Below are positions 32,829 to 42,423 of a DNA stretch of 64,000 nucleotides, one piece after another. The DNA lies in NCBI RefSeq assembly GCF_000337595.1, contig NZ_AOIL01000042.1:235577-299576 (forward strand). The letters run 5' to 3'. Numbering within the stretch: position 1 is the first letter of the stretch; every line of letters starts with the position of its first letter. Position numbers and translations under genes: made by a program. The stretch comes from Natrialba taiwanensis DSM 12281. GTDB taxonomy: Archaea; Halobacteriota; Halobacteria; Halobacteriales; Natrialbaceae. The notes under the pieces are model-generated. The model had not been told where the DNA came from. It saw only the letters and a list, made by a program, of their open reading frames with translations, and ran no database searches.

Positions 32829-34976
32829 ATGAAACTCCACAGCGCCCTGAACGATGTCAAACGTTCGCAGGGAGAGAGTCGGCGCTTTCCCGGCGAGCGT
32901 CGGTCGACGACGGGCCGTTTCTCGGGCGTCGACGACAGGCTCGTCCACGTCGCGCCGGATGGCTCGCTCAGGGACTACTCCTATCCGCTCTCCGGACTCG
33001 TCGGAATCGATCGGTCCCGATTTGGCATCGAACTCGACGGCACCGTCTCCTGGCTCGATAGCGATACGACCGCCACCCAGCGCTACGTCGGTGACACGGC
33101 GATCGTCGAGACGAGACACGATCTCGGCGGTCGATCACTCACCCAGTACGACATCACCGACGGCCGACTCCATCTCACGCACTTCTCGCTCGCCGATGCC
33201 GACGAGACCACCGACGGAACCGACGCCGACGCCAGCAGCACAGCCGACATCGCCATCGACGCCACACTCCACGCCTGCCTCGCGTTCGCACCGGAAGACC
33301 GGGCCAGCCGCGTCGGTCAACTCTGGCACGACGACGCCGTCGAAATCTACCACGACCGCGAACGCGACTACCTGACCGCCTCGACTGAACTCGCGATTTC
33401 TGGGCAGGTCCCCGCGTGTTTCACCGAACTGCTCGAGACCAGTCCGACACCCCTCCCCCGGACCGACGACGCCGGCCGCTACGAGGAGGCCCGCCTCAGC
33501 CCGATCACGCTCGCCAAGATCGAACTCACGGGCGCAACGCCATCGACCACCGTCTCGACGCTTCTCGCCGACTCGGACGACGGCTCGCGGACAGACTCCC
33601 TCGATCGCGTCCGCGATGGTGCGAACGCGCACGCCACTCGCAGGGCGGTTCTCGACGCCGGCCGAACGCAGGCGGCAGAGGCCTTCGCCGGTGTTCTCGC
33701 GACGGCGTCCGATGAGGCGGCTCCAGGCCTAGAACTGACGGATCCGGTCGTCGATCTCCGGGCGCTCCGTCTGCTTCGAGCCCCGAACGGCCCGCGAATC
33801 GCCGGCCCCGAGTTCGATCCCTTCTTTCGTTACTCGGGCGGCTACGGCTACACCTGGTTCAGAGACGACGCCGAAATCGCGACCTTTCTGCTCGCCGCCG
33901 ACCGTCGGGCTGAACTCGGGCTCGAGGACTGGCACCGCCAGAGCGCACACTTTTACGCGCAGATGCAACTCGACGACGGCACCTGGCCACACCGCGTCTG
34001 GCCACACAACGGTCGCCTCGCCCCCGGCTGGGCACACGGTCGCATCGAAGAGACCGACGAATCGACTGACTATCAGGCCGACCAGACCGCAAGCGTCGCC
34101 GCCTACCTCGCGACCTACCTTCGCGTCGTCGATAGCGACGACACGCAGGCTCGCCAGTCCCTCGTCGCCGCACTCGACGGTCTCGACGCTACACTTGGAT
34201 CCGACGGGCTCCCCACCCGAGTTCAGAACGCCTGGGAAAACATGACCGGCCGGTTCACCCACACCGCTGCAACCTATCTCGAAGCCTACGCCGCAATCGC
34301 ACGAGCACCAATCGCGGACCAGCACCGCGACCGCGCGCTGGCACGCGCCCGAACGGTCTACACGGCTCTCGACGACCTGTGGATTCCCGACCGAGAACGG
34401 TACGCGCTCCGCCTCGACGACGATGAACTCGACGACCGACTCGACGGCAGCACCGTCGCGCTGGCGGCGGCCCACCGCGAGTTCAACGCACTCGACGCTG
34501 GGCCGGAGGCGGGAACGGGCGTCGACGCCAACCGGCTCGATCGACTGGTGACACACCTCGAGACGACGATCGACGGCCTCTATCGAGATCCAGACGGGCC
34601 GATCGAAGGGCTCGCCCGGATCGAAGACGACCCGTGGCGCACCACCGACCAGTCGGCCCCCAAAATCTGGACGGTGACGACCGCCTGGGCGGCCCACGCG
34701 GCTGCAACACTCAGTTCGCTGCTGGCTGCACACGATCACGACGCGGCCGCCGAATTCGACGAGCGCGCACGCGAGCTGCTCGAACTCGTCGCGCCCGGCG
34801 GCCCGCTTCGAGCGGCAAACGGCTATCTCCCCGAACAGTTCTTCGACGACGGCACCCCCGACAGCGCAACCCCGCTCGGGTGGCCCCACGCGTTGCGCCT
34901 CGCAACCGCGGCTGAACTCGTGGCCGACGAGCCGGTATCGACGAGCGGCGTCGATCACGTGCCGTTGCAGGACTAG
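32829..34976 (+). CDS. glycoside hydrolase family 15 glucoamylase-like enzyme
   Basis: The 715-residue protein has an N-terminal beta-rich domain to about residue 285 and an (alpha/alpha)6 catalytic domain after it. GYGYTWFRDDAEIA is the typical substrate-binding GH15 sequence. Candidate catalytic acids are Glu470 (AWENMTGRFTHT) and Glu669 (GYLPEQFFDDG), both at the expected places before a late LGWPHAL. GH15 enzymes release glucose from alpha-1,4 or alpha-1,6 glucans or trehalose. There is no signal peptide, so it works in the cytosol on imported sugar or stored glycogen. It is divergent from the TrmB-family gene and next to the sugar ABC importer. Confidence 0.92.
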   Translation: MKLHSALNDVKRSQGESRRFPGERRSTTGRFSGVDDRLVHVAPDGSLRDYSYPLSGLVGIDRSRFGIELDGTVSWLDSDTTATQRYVGDTAIVETRHDLGGRSLTQYDITDGRLHLTHFSLADADETTDGTDADASSTADIAIDATLHACLAFAPEDRASRVGQLWHDDAVEIYHDRERDYLTASTELAISGQVPACFTELLETSPTPLPRTDDAGRYEEARLSPITLAKIELTGATPSTTVSTLLADSDDGSRTDSLDRVRDGANAHATRRAVLDAGRTQAAEAFAGVLATASDEAAPGLELTDPVVDLRALRLLRAPNGPRIAGPEFDPFFRYSGGYGYTWFRDDAEIATFLLAADRRAELGLEDWHRQSAHFYAQMQLDDGTWPHRVWPHNGRLAPGWAHGRIEETDESTDYQADQTASVAAYLATYLRVVDSDDTQARQSLVAALDGLDATLGSDGLPTRVQNAWENMTGRFTHTAATYLEAYAAIARAPIADQHRDRALARARTVYTALDDLWIPDRERYALRLDDDELDDRLDGSTVALAAAHREFNALDAGPEAGTGVDANRLDRLVTHLETTIDGLYRDPDGPIEGLARIEDDPWRTTDQSAPKIWTVTTAWAAHAAATLSSLLAAHDHDAAAEFDERARELLELVAPGGPLRAANGYLPEQFFDDGTPDSATPLGWPHALRLATAAELVADEPVSTSGVDHVPLQD

Positions 34977-35074
34977 GAAGTAGGGATCGGTTTCAGTTCG
35001 CATTCGCTCGTTCGACACGCCGACACCACTCTCGAGACGACGTATTGAGACGCTCGACAACCGTTGAGACTCGC

Positions 35075-36238
35075 TTACGACGGCGTCGCCCGGGGTTGGT
35101 GCTCGCGTTCGCCCTCGCGCGCTCGCTCGAACACATCTCGTCCGGATTCTGCGTCGAACAGGTGGAGATCGGACTCGTCGAACGTAATCGCGATCTCATC
35201 ACCCGCCGCGAGTTCGACATCGGAGGCGACTCTGGCGATGAACTCGGGTGCAACGTCCAGATGGAGGAAGTTGTCGGAGCCGACCGGCTCGACGACATCG
35301 ACACCGGCCTGGATTGCGTTCTGGGCGCTCTCACCGGCTATTTCGACGTTCTCGGGACGGATACCGAGGGTGAACTGGGAACTCTCGAGAACGACAGTGT
35401 TGGCGGTGACGTACTCGCTCGAGAGGTTGAACGTGACCGTCTCATCGGACCTGCCGGGACCGCGAAGGCGAACGCCGTTACCGACCTGTTCGGCGGTGAC
35501 TTCGATGAAGTTCATCGACGGCGAGCCGATGAAGCCGCCGACGAAGCGGTTCGTGGGGTTCTCGTAGACGGCCGTCGGTGCCCCCTGCTGTTGGAGTTCG
35601 CCGTCGTTGAGGATGACGATCCGATCACCCATGGTCATCGCCTCGTGCTGGTCGTGGGTGACGTAAACCGCCGTAATCCCGAGTTCGTCCTGGAGTCGCT
35701 GGATCTCCGCGCGCATACTCGTCCGGAGTTTCGCGTCGAGATTGCTGAGCGGTTCGTCGAACAGGAACAGATCCGGCTCTCTGACGATTGCACGACCGAG
35801 TGCAACGCGTTGTTTCTGGCCGCCCGAGAGTTCGTCGGGTTTGTCCTCGAGCAGCGATTCGATGTCCATCATCTCGGCCGTTTCGACGACGCGCTGTTCG
35901 CGTTCGTCCGCGCCGAGATCGGTGCTCATACGCAGCCCGAAGGCCATGTTTTCGAAGACCGTCTTGTGCGGGTAGAGCGCGTAGTTTTGGAATACCATCG
36001 CGACGTCCCGGTTTTTGGCGTGGACATCGGTGACGTCCTCGTCGCCGATTTCGATTCGACCGGCCGTCGGCTCCTCAAGCCCGGCTAACATTCGAAGCGT
36101 CGTCGTCTTCCCGCAGCCGGAGGGGCCGACGACGGTAACGAACTCGCCGTCTTCGATGTCGAGCGTCAGGTCGTCGACGGCGACGACCGTCCCCACGTCG
36201 TATTCCTTCCGGAGCGATTCGACCCTGACACGTGCCAT
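35075..36238 (-). CDS. sugar ABC transporter ATP-binding protein (MalK/MsmX/UgpC type)
   Basis: From MARVRVESLRKEYD at 36238 the ATPase has 387 residues. The Walker A motif is GPSGCGKTT (38-46), the Q-loop MVFQNYALYP, the signature LSGGQKQR (about 137-144), and Walker B LFLFDEP. The C-terminal 130 residues form the MalK-type OB-fold regulatory domain (TLGIRPENVEI). It energises uptake of an oligosaccharide. It is divergent from the binding-protein gene at 36477. CATAAAAT at 36263-36270 (minus-strand TATA) lies about 28 nt before the start, so the mRNA is probably leaderless. It may also serve other importers, as MsmX does in Bacillus. Confidence 0.94.
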   Translation of the reverse strand: MARVRVESLRKEYDVGTVVAVDDLTLDIEDGEFVTVVGPSGCGKTTTLRMLAGLEEPTAGRIEIGDEDVTDVHAKNRDVAMVFQNYALYPHKTVFENMAFGLRMSTDLGADEREQRVVETAEMMDIESLLEDKPDELSGGQKQRVALGRAIVREPDLFLFDEPLSNLDAKLRTSMRAEIQRLQDELGITAVYVTHDQHEAMTMGDRIVILNDGELQQQGAPTAVYENPTNRFVGGFIGSPSMNFIEVTAEQVGNGVRLRGPGRSDETVTFNLSSEYVTANTVVLESSQFTLGIRPENVEIAGESAQNAIQAGVDVVEPVGSDNFLHLDVAPEFIARVASDVELAAGDEIAITFDESDLHLFDAESGRDVFERAREGEREHQPRATPS

Positions 36239-36262
36239 TTCCCTGGTGATTCGGCAAGGGGG

Positions 36263-36270
36263 CATAAAAT
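36263..36270 (-). promoter_or_regulatory. TATA box of the sugar ABC ATPase gene
   Basis: On the minus strand this reads ATTTTATG, centred about 28 nt before the ATG at 36238. The spacing fits a leaderless start. Confidence 0.5.
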
Positions 36271-36440
36271 CTTTTCCCAAAAATAGGAATTCGAGAAGAA
36301 TAATTACATCATATCTGTCAGGGAGCTCGGCTATAGTAACTCGCCGAGACAACACTCGCTGCATGAACTCATGAACCAATCACCGGATCTTGCCCCGCTG
36401 AACCGGCCATCGTGCTACTGGATGATCGATCCTAACAATT

Positions 36441-36463
36441 AAATATATGAAGATATAATTCAT
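36441..36463 (+). promoter_or_regulatory. TATA box and small palindrome before the sugar binding-protein gene
   Basis: AAATATAT at 36441-36448 is centred about 32 nt before the ATG at 36477. It is overlapped by the inverted repeat ATGAA-GATATAA-TTCAT (36447-36463), a possible regulator site. It does not match the known TrmB motif. The region is distinctly AT-rich compared with its surroundings. Confidence 0.5.
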
Positions 36464-36476
36464 CACTGTTTCCACC

Positions 36477-37679
36477 ATGCCAATGCAACGCAGGCAGGTT
36501 ATTGCGGGGATCGGCGGGGCTGCAACGCTGTCGGTCGCCGGTTGTCTCGGTACCGACGACCAGGGAACGACGCTCTGGAACGAGTTCGAAAACGGCGAAG
36601 AGGAAACGCTCGAGGAACACCTCGACGCGTTCAACGAGGGGCGGGACGACGAACTCGGAGCGGAGAACATCGCGGACATGGAAGAGCAACTCAACACGGC
36701 AATCCCGGCTGGCGACGGTCCCGAGACGTTCGCGTGGGCCCACGACTGGCTCGGGCGCTTGCACGACCAGGAGTTCCTTCACGATGCCAGCGGGAGCCTC
36801 GACCTCGATATCGGGAGCGAGTTCACGGCCGACGCCGCGGACGCAGTCCAGTGGGAGGGTGGCACCTACGGCGTGCCGTACGCGGCCGAAACGGTGACGT
36901 TGATGTACAACCCGGAACTGGTCGAGGAGCCGCCGGAGACGCTTTCGGAGATGGTCGACATCATGGAGGACCATCACGATCCGTCCAGCAATCAGTTCGG
37001 GCTTTCGTACCCGCCGATCGATCCGTACTTCGTCAGCGCGTTCCTGCACGCCTTCGGCGGCCGAACATTCCACACGGACAGCGGTGAACTCGGTATCGAG
37101 GACGACGAGTTCGTCGAAGGTCTCGAACTACTTCGGGACAACCTCTGGGAGTACGTGCCGGAGGACCCGTCGTACGAGAGTCAGATGACGCCGTTCAACG
37201 ACGGGACCGCCCCGTTCGCGATCAACGGGCCGTGGCAGGTCAGCGGTTTCCGGGATGCCGGGATCGACGCGACGCTTGCACCGTTGCCCGATATCGAGGG
37301 CGGCTCGCCGACGCCGTACACCGGGATTCAGGTGTGGTACTTCACGTCCGCACTCGGCGATGTGGACGAGGCGGCGACCGAGATGACCATGGATTGGGCG
37401 GAGTGGTACGCGACCACCGAGGACGTGATCACCACCAACGCGAACCGGCACGGGCTGATCCCGGTTCATCAGGAGTACGCCGATAGCGACGACCTCGGCG
37501 AGGACGTCGAAACGTTCCTCGAAACCGTCGAGACGGGCACGTTGATGCCGGCCGATCCGCGGATGGATCTCGTCTTTACGCCGCTCGAAGACGCGCTCGA
37601 GCGGGTGTTCAACGGCGACGCAGACGCTGCCGAAGCCATGGAATCGGCAGCCACCGAGATCCGCAACCGCTGGGACTAA
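36477..37679 (+). CDS. ABC sugar-binding lipoprotein, Tat exported
   Basis: The protein has 400 residues. Its N-terminus is a Tat lipoprotein signal: Arg5-Arg6 in MQRRQVIAG, a hydrophobic stretch, and a lipobox ending at Cys23 (LSVAGC). The mature part is a type I (MalE-like) solute-binding protein: TLWNEFENGEE, QWEGGTYGVPYAAETVTLMYN and APFAINGPW are family landmarks. It captures sugars at the cell surface and delivers them to the two permeases encoded directly downstream. Tat export of binding proteins is the haloarchaeal norm. The likely ligand is a maltodextrin or trehalose, inferred from the TrmB and GH15 neighbours. Confidence 0.93.
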   Translation: MPMQRRQVIAGIGGAATLSVAGCLGTDDQGTTLWNEFENGEEETLEEHLDAFNEGRDDELGAENIADMEEQLNTAIPAGDGPETFAWAHDWLGRLHDQEFLHDASGSLDLDIGSEFTADAADAVQWEGGTYGVPYAAETVTLMYNPELVEEPPETLSEMVDIMEDHHDPSSNQFGLSYPPIDPYFVSAFLHAFGGRTFHTDSGELGIEDDEFVEGLELLRDNLWEYVPEDPSYESQMTPFNDGTAPFAINGPWQVSGFRDAGIDATLAPLPDIEGGSPTPYTGIQVWYFTSALGDVDEAATEMTMDWAEWYATTEDVITTNANRHGLIPVHQEYADSDDLGEDVETFLETVETGTLMPADPRMDLVFTPLEDALERVFNGDADAAEAMESAATEIRNRWD

Positions 37680-37701
37680 CACCCGCGTCCGATACTCAGA
37701 T

Positions 37702-38736
37702 ATGTCCACCTCATTCCTCGAACGCGTATCCGCGGTGAGCCAGCGACGACTCCCCATCGACGCGCGCAACGACAACCTGTTCGGCCTCTTGCTCGCTGCC
37801 CCCGGCGTCGCGTTGTTCCTCTCGTTCATGCTGTTCCCCATCGCGTTCCTGGTCTACCTCTCGCTGACCGACGCGACACACGCGGGCACCGTCATCGGGG
37901 GCGACGCCACCATCGTCGGGCTCGAGAACTACATCGAACTCGTCACCGATGCACAGTTCTGGACCTCGCTGACGGTTACCTGGCTGTTCCTCGCCGCGAG
38001 TCTCGCGATCAAGATCGTCCTCGGACTGGGTCTCGCAATGTTGCTCACGCACGCACGCGTCATCGGGAAGCGCTACATGCGCGCCGTCGTCATCATCCCA
38101 ATGGGACTGCCGGCGATCTTCATCGTCACGGTCTGGCGCGGGCTGTTCAGCGGCGCTCGGTTCGGACCGTTCAACGAGATACTCGCGTCCTATAACGACA
38201 TCATCACCGGCGTCGTCGGCCTCTTCGATCAGGCCGTCTTCTTCGCTGCGGTCTCTGCACCGGAGCTACTCCTCGTGGATCTTCCGATAAGCTGGCTGAG
38301 CGGGCGCTGGAGTGCGTTCCTGGCGTACGTGATGACCGAGGTCTGGCTCGCGTATCCGTTCATGGTGATCATCATCGTCAGCGCGCTGCAGGACGTCCCG
38401 ATGGAACTGCACGACGCGGCCAAGGTCGACGGCGCGGGCTACCTGTACCGGTTCGTCCACGTCACCTTACCGGCGGTGAAACGCCCGGTCATGTTCGCGT
38501 CGATTCTGACCGCCGCGACGTCCTTCCAGCAGTTTCTCATTCCGTGGATCTTCAACGGCGGCGGCCCCTCGCGACAGAACGAACTGCTCATCGTCTACGG
38601 CTATCGGGAGGCGATCGAACTCAACCAGTACGCCTTCGCATCCGCAATCATGGTCACCGCAATCGCGTTCATCGGACTGTTCATGTGGCTCGCCGTCAGA
38701 AAAGGCGATCTCGCTGCGGGGGTGAACGGCGCATGA
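37702..38736 (+). CDS. sugar ABC permease, MalF-like
   Basis: The 344-residue permease has about six to eight helices; MLFPIAFLVYLSLTDA is the first core helix. The EAA loop that docks on the ATPase reads DAAKVDGAGYLYRFVHVTLP. A long extracytoplasmic insertion lies at residues 145-205. It starts 22 bp after the binding protein and overlaps the next permease by an ATGA. Together they form the transmembrane dimer of the importer. Confidence 0.93.
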   Translation: MSTSFLERVSAVSQRRLPIDARNDNLFGLLLAAPGVALFLSFMLFPIAFLVYLSLTDATHAGTVIGGDATIVGLENYIELVTDAQFWTSLTVTWLFLAASLAIKIVLGLGLAMLLTHARVIGKRYMRAVVIIPMGLPAIFIVTVWRGLFSGARFGPFNEILASYNDIITGVVGLFDQAVFFAAVSAPELLLVDLPISWLSGRWSAFLAYVMTEVWLAYPFMVIIIVSALQDVPMELHDAAKVDGAGYLYRFVHVTLPAVKRPVMFASILTAATSFQQFLIPWIFNGGGPSRQNELLIVYGYREAIELNQYAFASAIMVTAIAFIGLFMWLAVRKGDLAAGVNGA

Positions 38737-39713
38737 ACGCAATTATCGCCATCCTCAGCAGCGTCATCAGCATCGTCGCATCGTGGACCCGCAAAAAGGC
38801 GACCTGGCCGCTGCGGGTCATCCACACCGTGCGATTAACCGTCCAACAGGTTCGAGCGGGGAACCGGAGCGTTCTCGACCTCGCCAAGACGGCACTCGGG
38901 ACCGGAAGTGCACTCGCCGTTCTCGCCGTGCTCATGTTCCCGCTGTACTGGATCTTCGCGGCTTCACTCTCGGCGGGGACGGGGCTGATGAGCACCGACG
39001 GTCTCTTCGCCGATCCGACGACGTACAATCTCGACGCCTACCGCTGGGTGCTCTTCGAATCCCCGTTCGTGGATGCACTCCGTAACAGCTTGGTCGTCGT
39101 CTTCGTCACCGTCTCCGTCTCCATGTCGGTCGTCATCCCCGGTGCGTACGCGCTCTCGCGCCACGAGTTCAGGGGACGGAAGAAGATCCTCTACGGCTAC
39201 GTGCTGTTCACGCAGGTCGGGGCCGGGCTGTCGATTGCGACGCTCATCGCGCTGTACGTGCTGTTCAACAGTGTCGGGCTGAGCAACAACCTGCTCGTGC
39301 TCGGGTTGTTCTACGCCGCGGGTGCGGTTCCGTTCAACACCTGGCTGCTCAAAACCTTCATGGACAACATTCCGGTCTCCTACGAGGAGGCCGCCGTGAT
39401 CGACGGCGCGGGTCGCTGGCAGGTCATCCGCGAAGTGATCTTGCCGCTCTCGAAACCCGGCATCGCCGTCGTACTGGTCTTTACGTTCCTTGCGGGCTGG
39501 AACGAGTTCATCGTCGCCCGGACGCTGCTTCGTCCCGAGAACTACACCCTCTCAGTTGAACTCTACGCGCTCGCGACGGCCGGGCAGTACGATACGCCGT
39601 GGACGCAGTTTTCGGCGTTTGCGATGTTGTTTGCGATGCCGGTGGCGTTGATCTACTTCTTCGCCCAGAGCTACGTCGAGAGCGGGCTCTCGTTCGGCGG
39701 CATGGAAGGGTAA
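38733..39713 (+). CDS. sugar ABC permease, MalG-like
   Basis: The ATG at 38733 overlaps the stop of the MalF-like gene; the frame extending further upstream is only a shadow. The 326-residue protein begins with a basic amphipathic region of about 60 residues, then six helices. The EAA loop is EEAAVIDGAGRWQVIREVILP. It pairs with the MalF-like subunit. The length is slightly above MalG because of the N-terminal extension. It is the last gene of the three-gene operon. Confidence 0.93.
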   Translation: MNAIIAILSSVISIVASWTRKKATWPLRVIHTVRLTVQQVRAGNRSVLDLAKTALGTGSALAVLAVLMFPLYWIFAASLSAGTGLMSTDGLFADPTTYNLDAYRWVLFESPFVDALRNSLVVVFVTVSVSMSVVIPGAYALSRHEFRGRKKILYGYVLFTQVGAGLSIATLIALYVLFNSVGLSNNLLVLGLFYAAGAVPFNTWLLKTFMDNIPVSYEEAAVIDGAGRWQVIREVILPLSKPGIAVVLVFTFLAGWNEFIVARTLLRPENYTLSVELYALATAGQYDTPWTQFSAFAMLFAMPVALIYFFAQSYVESGLSFGGMEG

Positions 39714-39715
39714 TC

Positions 39716-39765
39716 TCGTTCTCCTCGTTCCCTCGTTCTCTCGTTCTCGCTGTTTTCCTCGCCCC
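39716..39765 (+). terminator. pyrimidine-rich tract after the sugar importer operon
   Basis: Directly after the MalG-like stop the plus strand holds four imperfect 9-bp CTCGTTCTC units and then a TTTT run, with almost no purines other than G at fixed spacing. A U-rich, unstructured tract after a stop is the form of archaeal intrinsic termination signals. The assignment is tentative. Confidence 0.35.
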
Positions 39766-39932
39766 GTGTCCCCGTTCGAAGTTCGAAGTGCGAGCCGCGG
39801 ATGGCAGTTCTCAGGACCGGCGTCCGACGAGCGACCCGGCTTCGAATGCTGCTTGTCGAGCCGATTCATTGAACTCGTAAGGAAAGGTCGCGTTAGTGAT
39901 CGCCGGTCGCTGCTCGCTGGTCGCTGTGACGA

Positions 39933-41378
39933 TCAGGCCAGCGGGAGGACCGACGCGACGGAGACGATCATGACGAACGCCGTCACCGAAACGATGGTCG
40001 TCAGCGCCGTCCAGATTTTGAGCGTCTCGGTCTGCGTGAGGCCGCCGATTTCTTTGACCAGCCAGAATCCGCTGTCGTTGAACCACGAGCAGATGTTTCC
40101 ACCAGCGCCGATGATGAGCGCCAGGTAGACCGGATGAACTGCCAGCTCAGGCACCTGCGGTGCCATGATGCCCGCAGTCGTAATCATCGCGACGGTCGCA
40201 GAGCCCTGCGCGATGCGAATAGCGGCGGCGATGACCCACGCTGAAACGAGTACCATGACACCGTTTCCGCCGCCGACGGAGACGAGGTCAGTGATGTAGT
40301 CGCCGATGCCGGATGTCGCGAGGAGGCCGCCGAACGCGCCGCCGGCGGAGGTGATGGCGGCGATGTGTGCGCCGCTTTTGAGCGCTTCGACGAGTTCATC
40401 GGTCCAGATATCACGGTCGAGTTGGCGAACGCGCAGGTACGTAAGCGCTGCTGCGAGGGCCGCCGCGGTGAGTGCGAAGTTCGGGTCGCCGAGGAAGGCT
40501 GTCGCCGGTTGCACCGCCTCCAGCGGGCCTTCGAACGCAGCAAAGTTGAGCGTGCCCAGCGGTCCCAGGGAGGCACTAACGCCCGTCAAGGCCATCTCGT
40601 GGAGGTAATTGGCTGTTGTACTGAGTGCGACGAGGACGACGGCGAGCAGAATCGGGAGCGTGGCCTCGAACAGTCCCGGCAGTTCGCTATCGGGGAGTTC
40701 CGCCAGTTCTTCGACTTCGCGGGCGTTCGATCCCATCGTCTCTCGGAGCGGGATGTCGTCGAGGCGGTCGTTGATCCACCGACCGTAAAGGATGCCGGCG
40801 ACGACGGTCGTCGGAATAGCGACCAGAACGCCGGCGATCATTGTGGTACCGAGATCGACGCCGAGTTCGAGCGCGATCGCGAGCGGGCCGGGTGTCGGCG
40901 GGACGAACACGTGCGTCGTCGATGCGCCCGCGCCGACGACACAGAGGAAGAGCGCGTAGTCGCGGCCGGTGCGGGCTCGCATGGAGCGAGCGAGCGGTGC
41001 CATCAGGTAGAAGACGTTGTCGAAAAACACCGGAATCGAAAGCGCGCTGCTGCTCCCCCAGAGCGCGAGGTAGGATCGCTCTTCGCCGGTTACCGACTGG
41101 AACGACCGAACGATGCGCTCTGCAGCGCCGCTTTCCATCATTCCCTTGCCGATGAGTGCAGCCATCAGGATGGGGATCCCGACGCTGGTCATCGTCTCGC
41201 CGAACCCACCGGCGATTTCGGTGGGGACTTCACTGAGTGGCACCGCCGCCGTCGCGGCACCGACGATCAGCGATGCGATAACGAGCCCGAGAAACGCCGG
41301 TAGTTTCAGCCAGACGAGTAATGCGATGACTGCAATCAACCCGATCACAAAAACGATCAGGGGGTTACCGATTGCCAT
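39933..41378 (-). CDS. GntP family gluconate/organic acid permease
   Basis: From the ATG at 41378 the 481-residue protein has about 12-14 helices and runs of GntP motifs: ALWGSSSALSIPVFFDNVFY, HVFVPPTPGPLAIA, and GAGGNICSWFNDSGFWLVKE. GntP carriers import gluconate, fructuronate, glycerate or similar sugar acids with protons. No sugar-acid kinase or dehydratase is adjacent, though haloarchaea degrade glucose through gluconate in the semi-phosphorylated Entner-Doudoroff route. It is convergent with the sugar importer operon. Confidence 0.93.
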   Translation of the reverse strand: MAIGNPLIVFVIGLIAVIALLVWLKLPAFLGLVIASLIVGAATAAVPLSEVPTEIAGGFGETMTSVGIPILMAALIGKGMMESGAAERIVRSFQSVTGEERSYLALWGSSSALSIPVFFDNVFYLMAPLARSMRARTGRDYALFLCVVGAGASTTHVFVPPTPGPLAIALELGVDLGTTMIAGVLVAIPTTVVAGILYGRWINDRLDDIPLRETMGSNAREVEELAELPDSELPGLFEATLPILLAVVLVALSTTANYLHEMALTGVSASLGPLGTLNFAAFEGPLEAVQPATAFLGDPNFALTAAALAAALTYLRVRQLDRDIWTDELVEALKSGAHIAAITSAGGAFGGLLATSGIGDYITDLVSVGGGNGVMVLVSAWVIAAAIRIAQGSATVAMITTAGIMAPQVPELAVHPVYLALIIGAGGNICSWFNDSGFWLVKEIGGLTQTETLKIWTALTTIVSVTAFVMIVSVASVLPLA

Positions 41379-41736
41379 GGCTGATTCGCACACGCTGACC
41401 CGTATTATATTTCACCATATAGAACGAGTACCAAAAGCACCCAAACATCCATGGTTATTATTTATTAATGGACGAGTAAAGAATAGATGCCGAGATTCGA
41501 GGAAAAGCCTCCGACAATACCTATCAGATATGTGTGTGCGTACACTCGGTTCGATCACGCCTTGAAATTATTATACATTCGGCGTCTACGCGGTAAATCG
41601 CTGACTGGACGGTCCGCCATCGGACCGCAATACTCAGTGGGGAAACATATCTTCGAACGGTCGCACTCGAGAACGAAGCGTCGTATCACAGGGCATCTCT
41701 GCAGCCACGTACAGATGGACGGCAGAGTATGTCCAG
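41379..41736. other. AT-rich intergenic region
   Basis: A gap of 358 bp between two minus-strand genes. The part at 41400-41590 is markedly AT-rich (for example ATGGTTATTATTTATTAATG) and should hold the GntP promoter on the minus strand. The rest has no acidic reading frame. A short hairpin GGTCCGCCATCGGACC occurs near 41610-41625. Confidence 0.5.
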
Positions 41737-42228
41737 TTAGTCCACGGGATCGTCGATCAGCATCAGCAGTTCGTGAACCGACGGCCGATCGAACGAGTTC
41801 ATCCCCTGATAGCTGGTCGTTACTGTCGGCTCGCCGTTCCGGAACTCGAGGACGATCGTCATCGGCGCTCGACCGATCGCTTGGGCCATCTGTCCGAGTT
41901 TTCCGTATCTGGTCTGCTGTGTAAAGGCCGCCGCGAGCGCCGTCTCGCTGTCCGCCAGGACCGGAAACGGCGGCTCGACGAGTCGCCGCCAAGAGCGCAC
42001 CTTCGGATACGAGCCCGGCACGACTACTGCCACAGCGACATCCCGCCGCCGAAAGCGGTCGTACGCGTCCGCGACCTCGCGAGCCTGTTGTCGACACGTG
42101 CCGCTCTGATGGCTCTGCATCAAGAGCAAGACGACAGCCGCCGAGTTCGAACCGAGTGCGGCGACCGAGACCGGGTCGGGGCCTGCTCCCACGTTTGGGA
42201 ACTCGAGCGAGACGACCTCGGGATCCAT
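41737..42228 (-). CDS. peroxiredoxin-like redoxin domain protein
   Basis: From MDPEVVSLEFPNVG at 42228 the protein has 163 residues with a thioredoxin fold of the AhpC/TSA type. A single Cys lies at the peroxidatic place in SHQSGTCRQQAREV, followed by the conserved Arg-like RSWRRLVEPPFPVLAD. No resolving Cys is seen, so it would be of the 1-Cys type if active. The frame stays open about 54 codons further upstream, but that part is arginine- and threonine-rich and probably not translated. The role is detoxifying peroxide in the cytosol. It is in tandem with the AlaX gene, 195 bp away. Confidence 0.75.
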   Translation of the reverse strand: MDPEVVSLEFPNVGAGPDPVSVAALGSNSAAVVLLLMQSHQSGTCRQQAREVADAYDRFRRRDVAVAVVVPGSYPKVRSWRRLVEPPFPVLADSETALAAAFTQQTRYGKLGQMAQAIGRAPMTIVLEFRNGEPTVTTSYQGMNSFDRPSVHELLMLIDDPVD

Positions 42229-42423
42229 ACGCAGCGTACGGGATGGAGACCGAAAGCGGTAGTCCCGGCAGTTGTCGGCGCGTTCGCGGTCGTAACCGAT
42301 ATTGAGACGCGTGGTCTTCGTCGCGGTAACTGCGGCGGTCGGAACCGCGGCTTGACCTGGCTTCAGAGCGCCCCGGTACTCGACTGCCATCTCCCGAGCA
42401 CCCCGACATTACAGCCCGGGGCG

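Noticed and set aside
33729..35060. A 443-codon minus-strand frame inside the GH15 gene
   Set aside because: It is antisense to the catalytic domain and has a Cys/Arg-rich composition unlike the haloarchaeal proteome.
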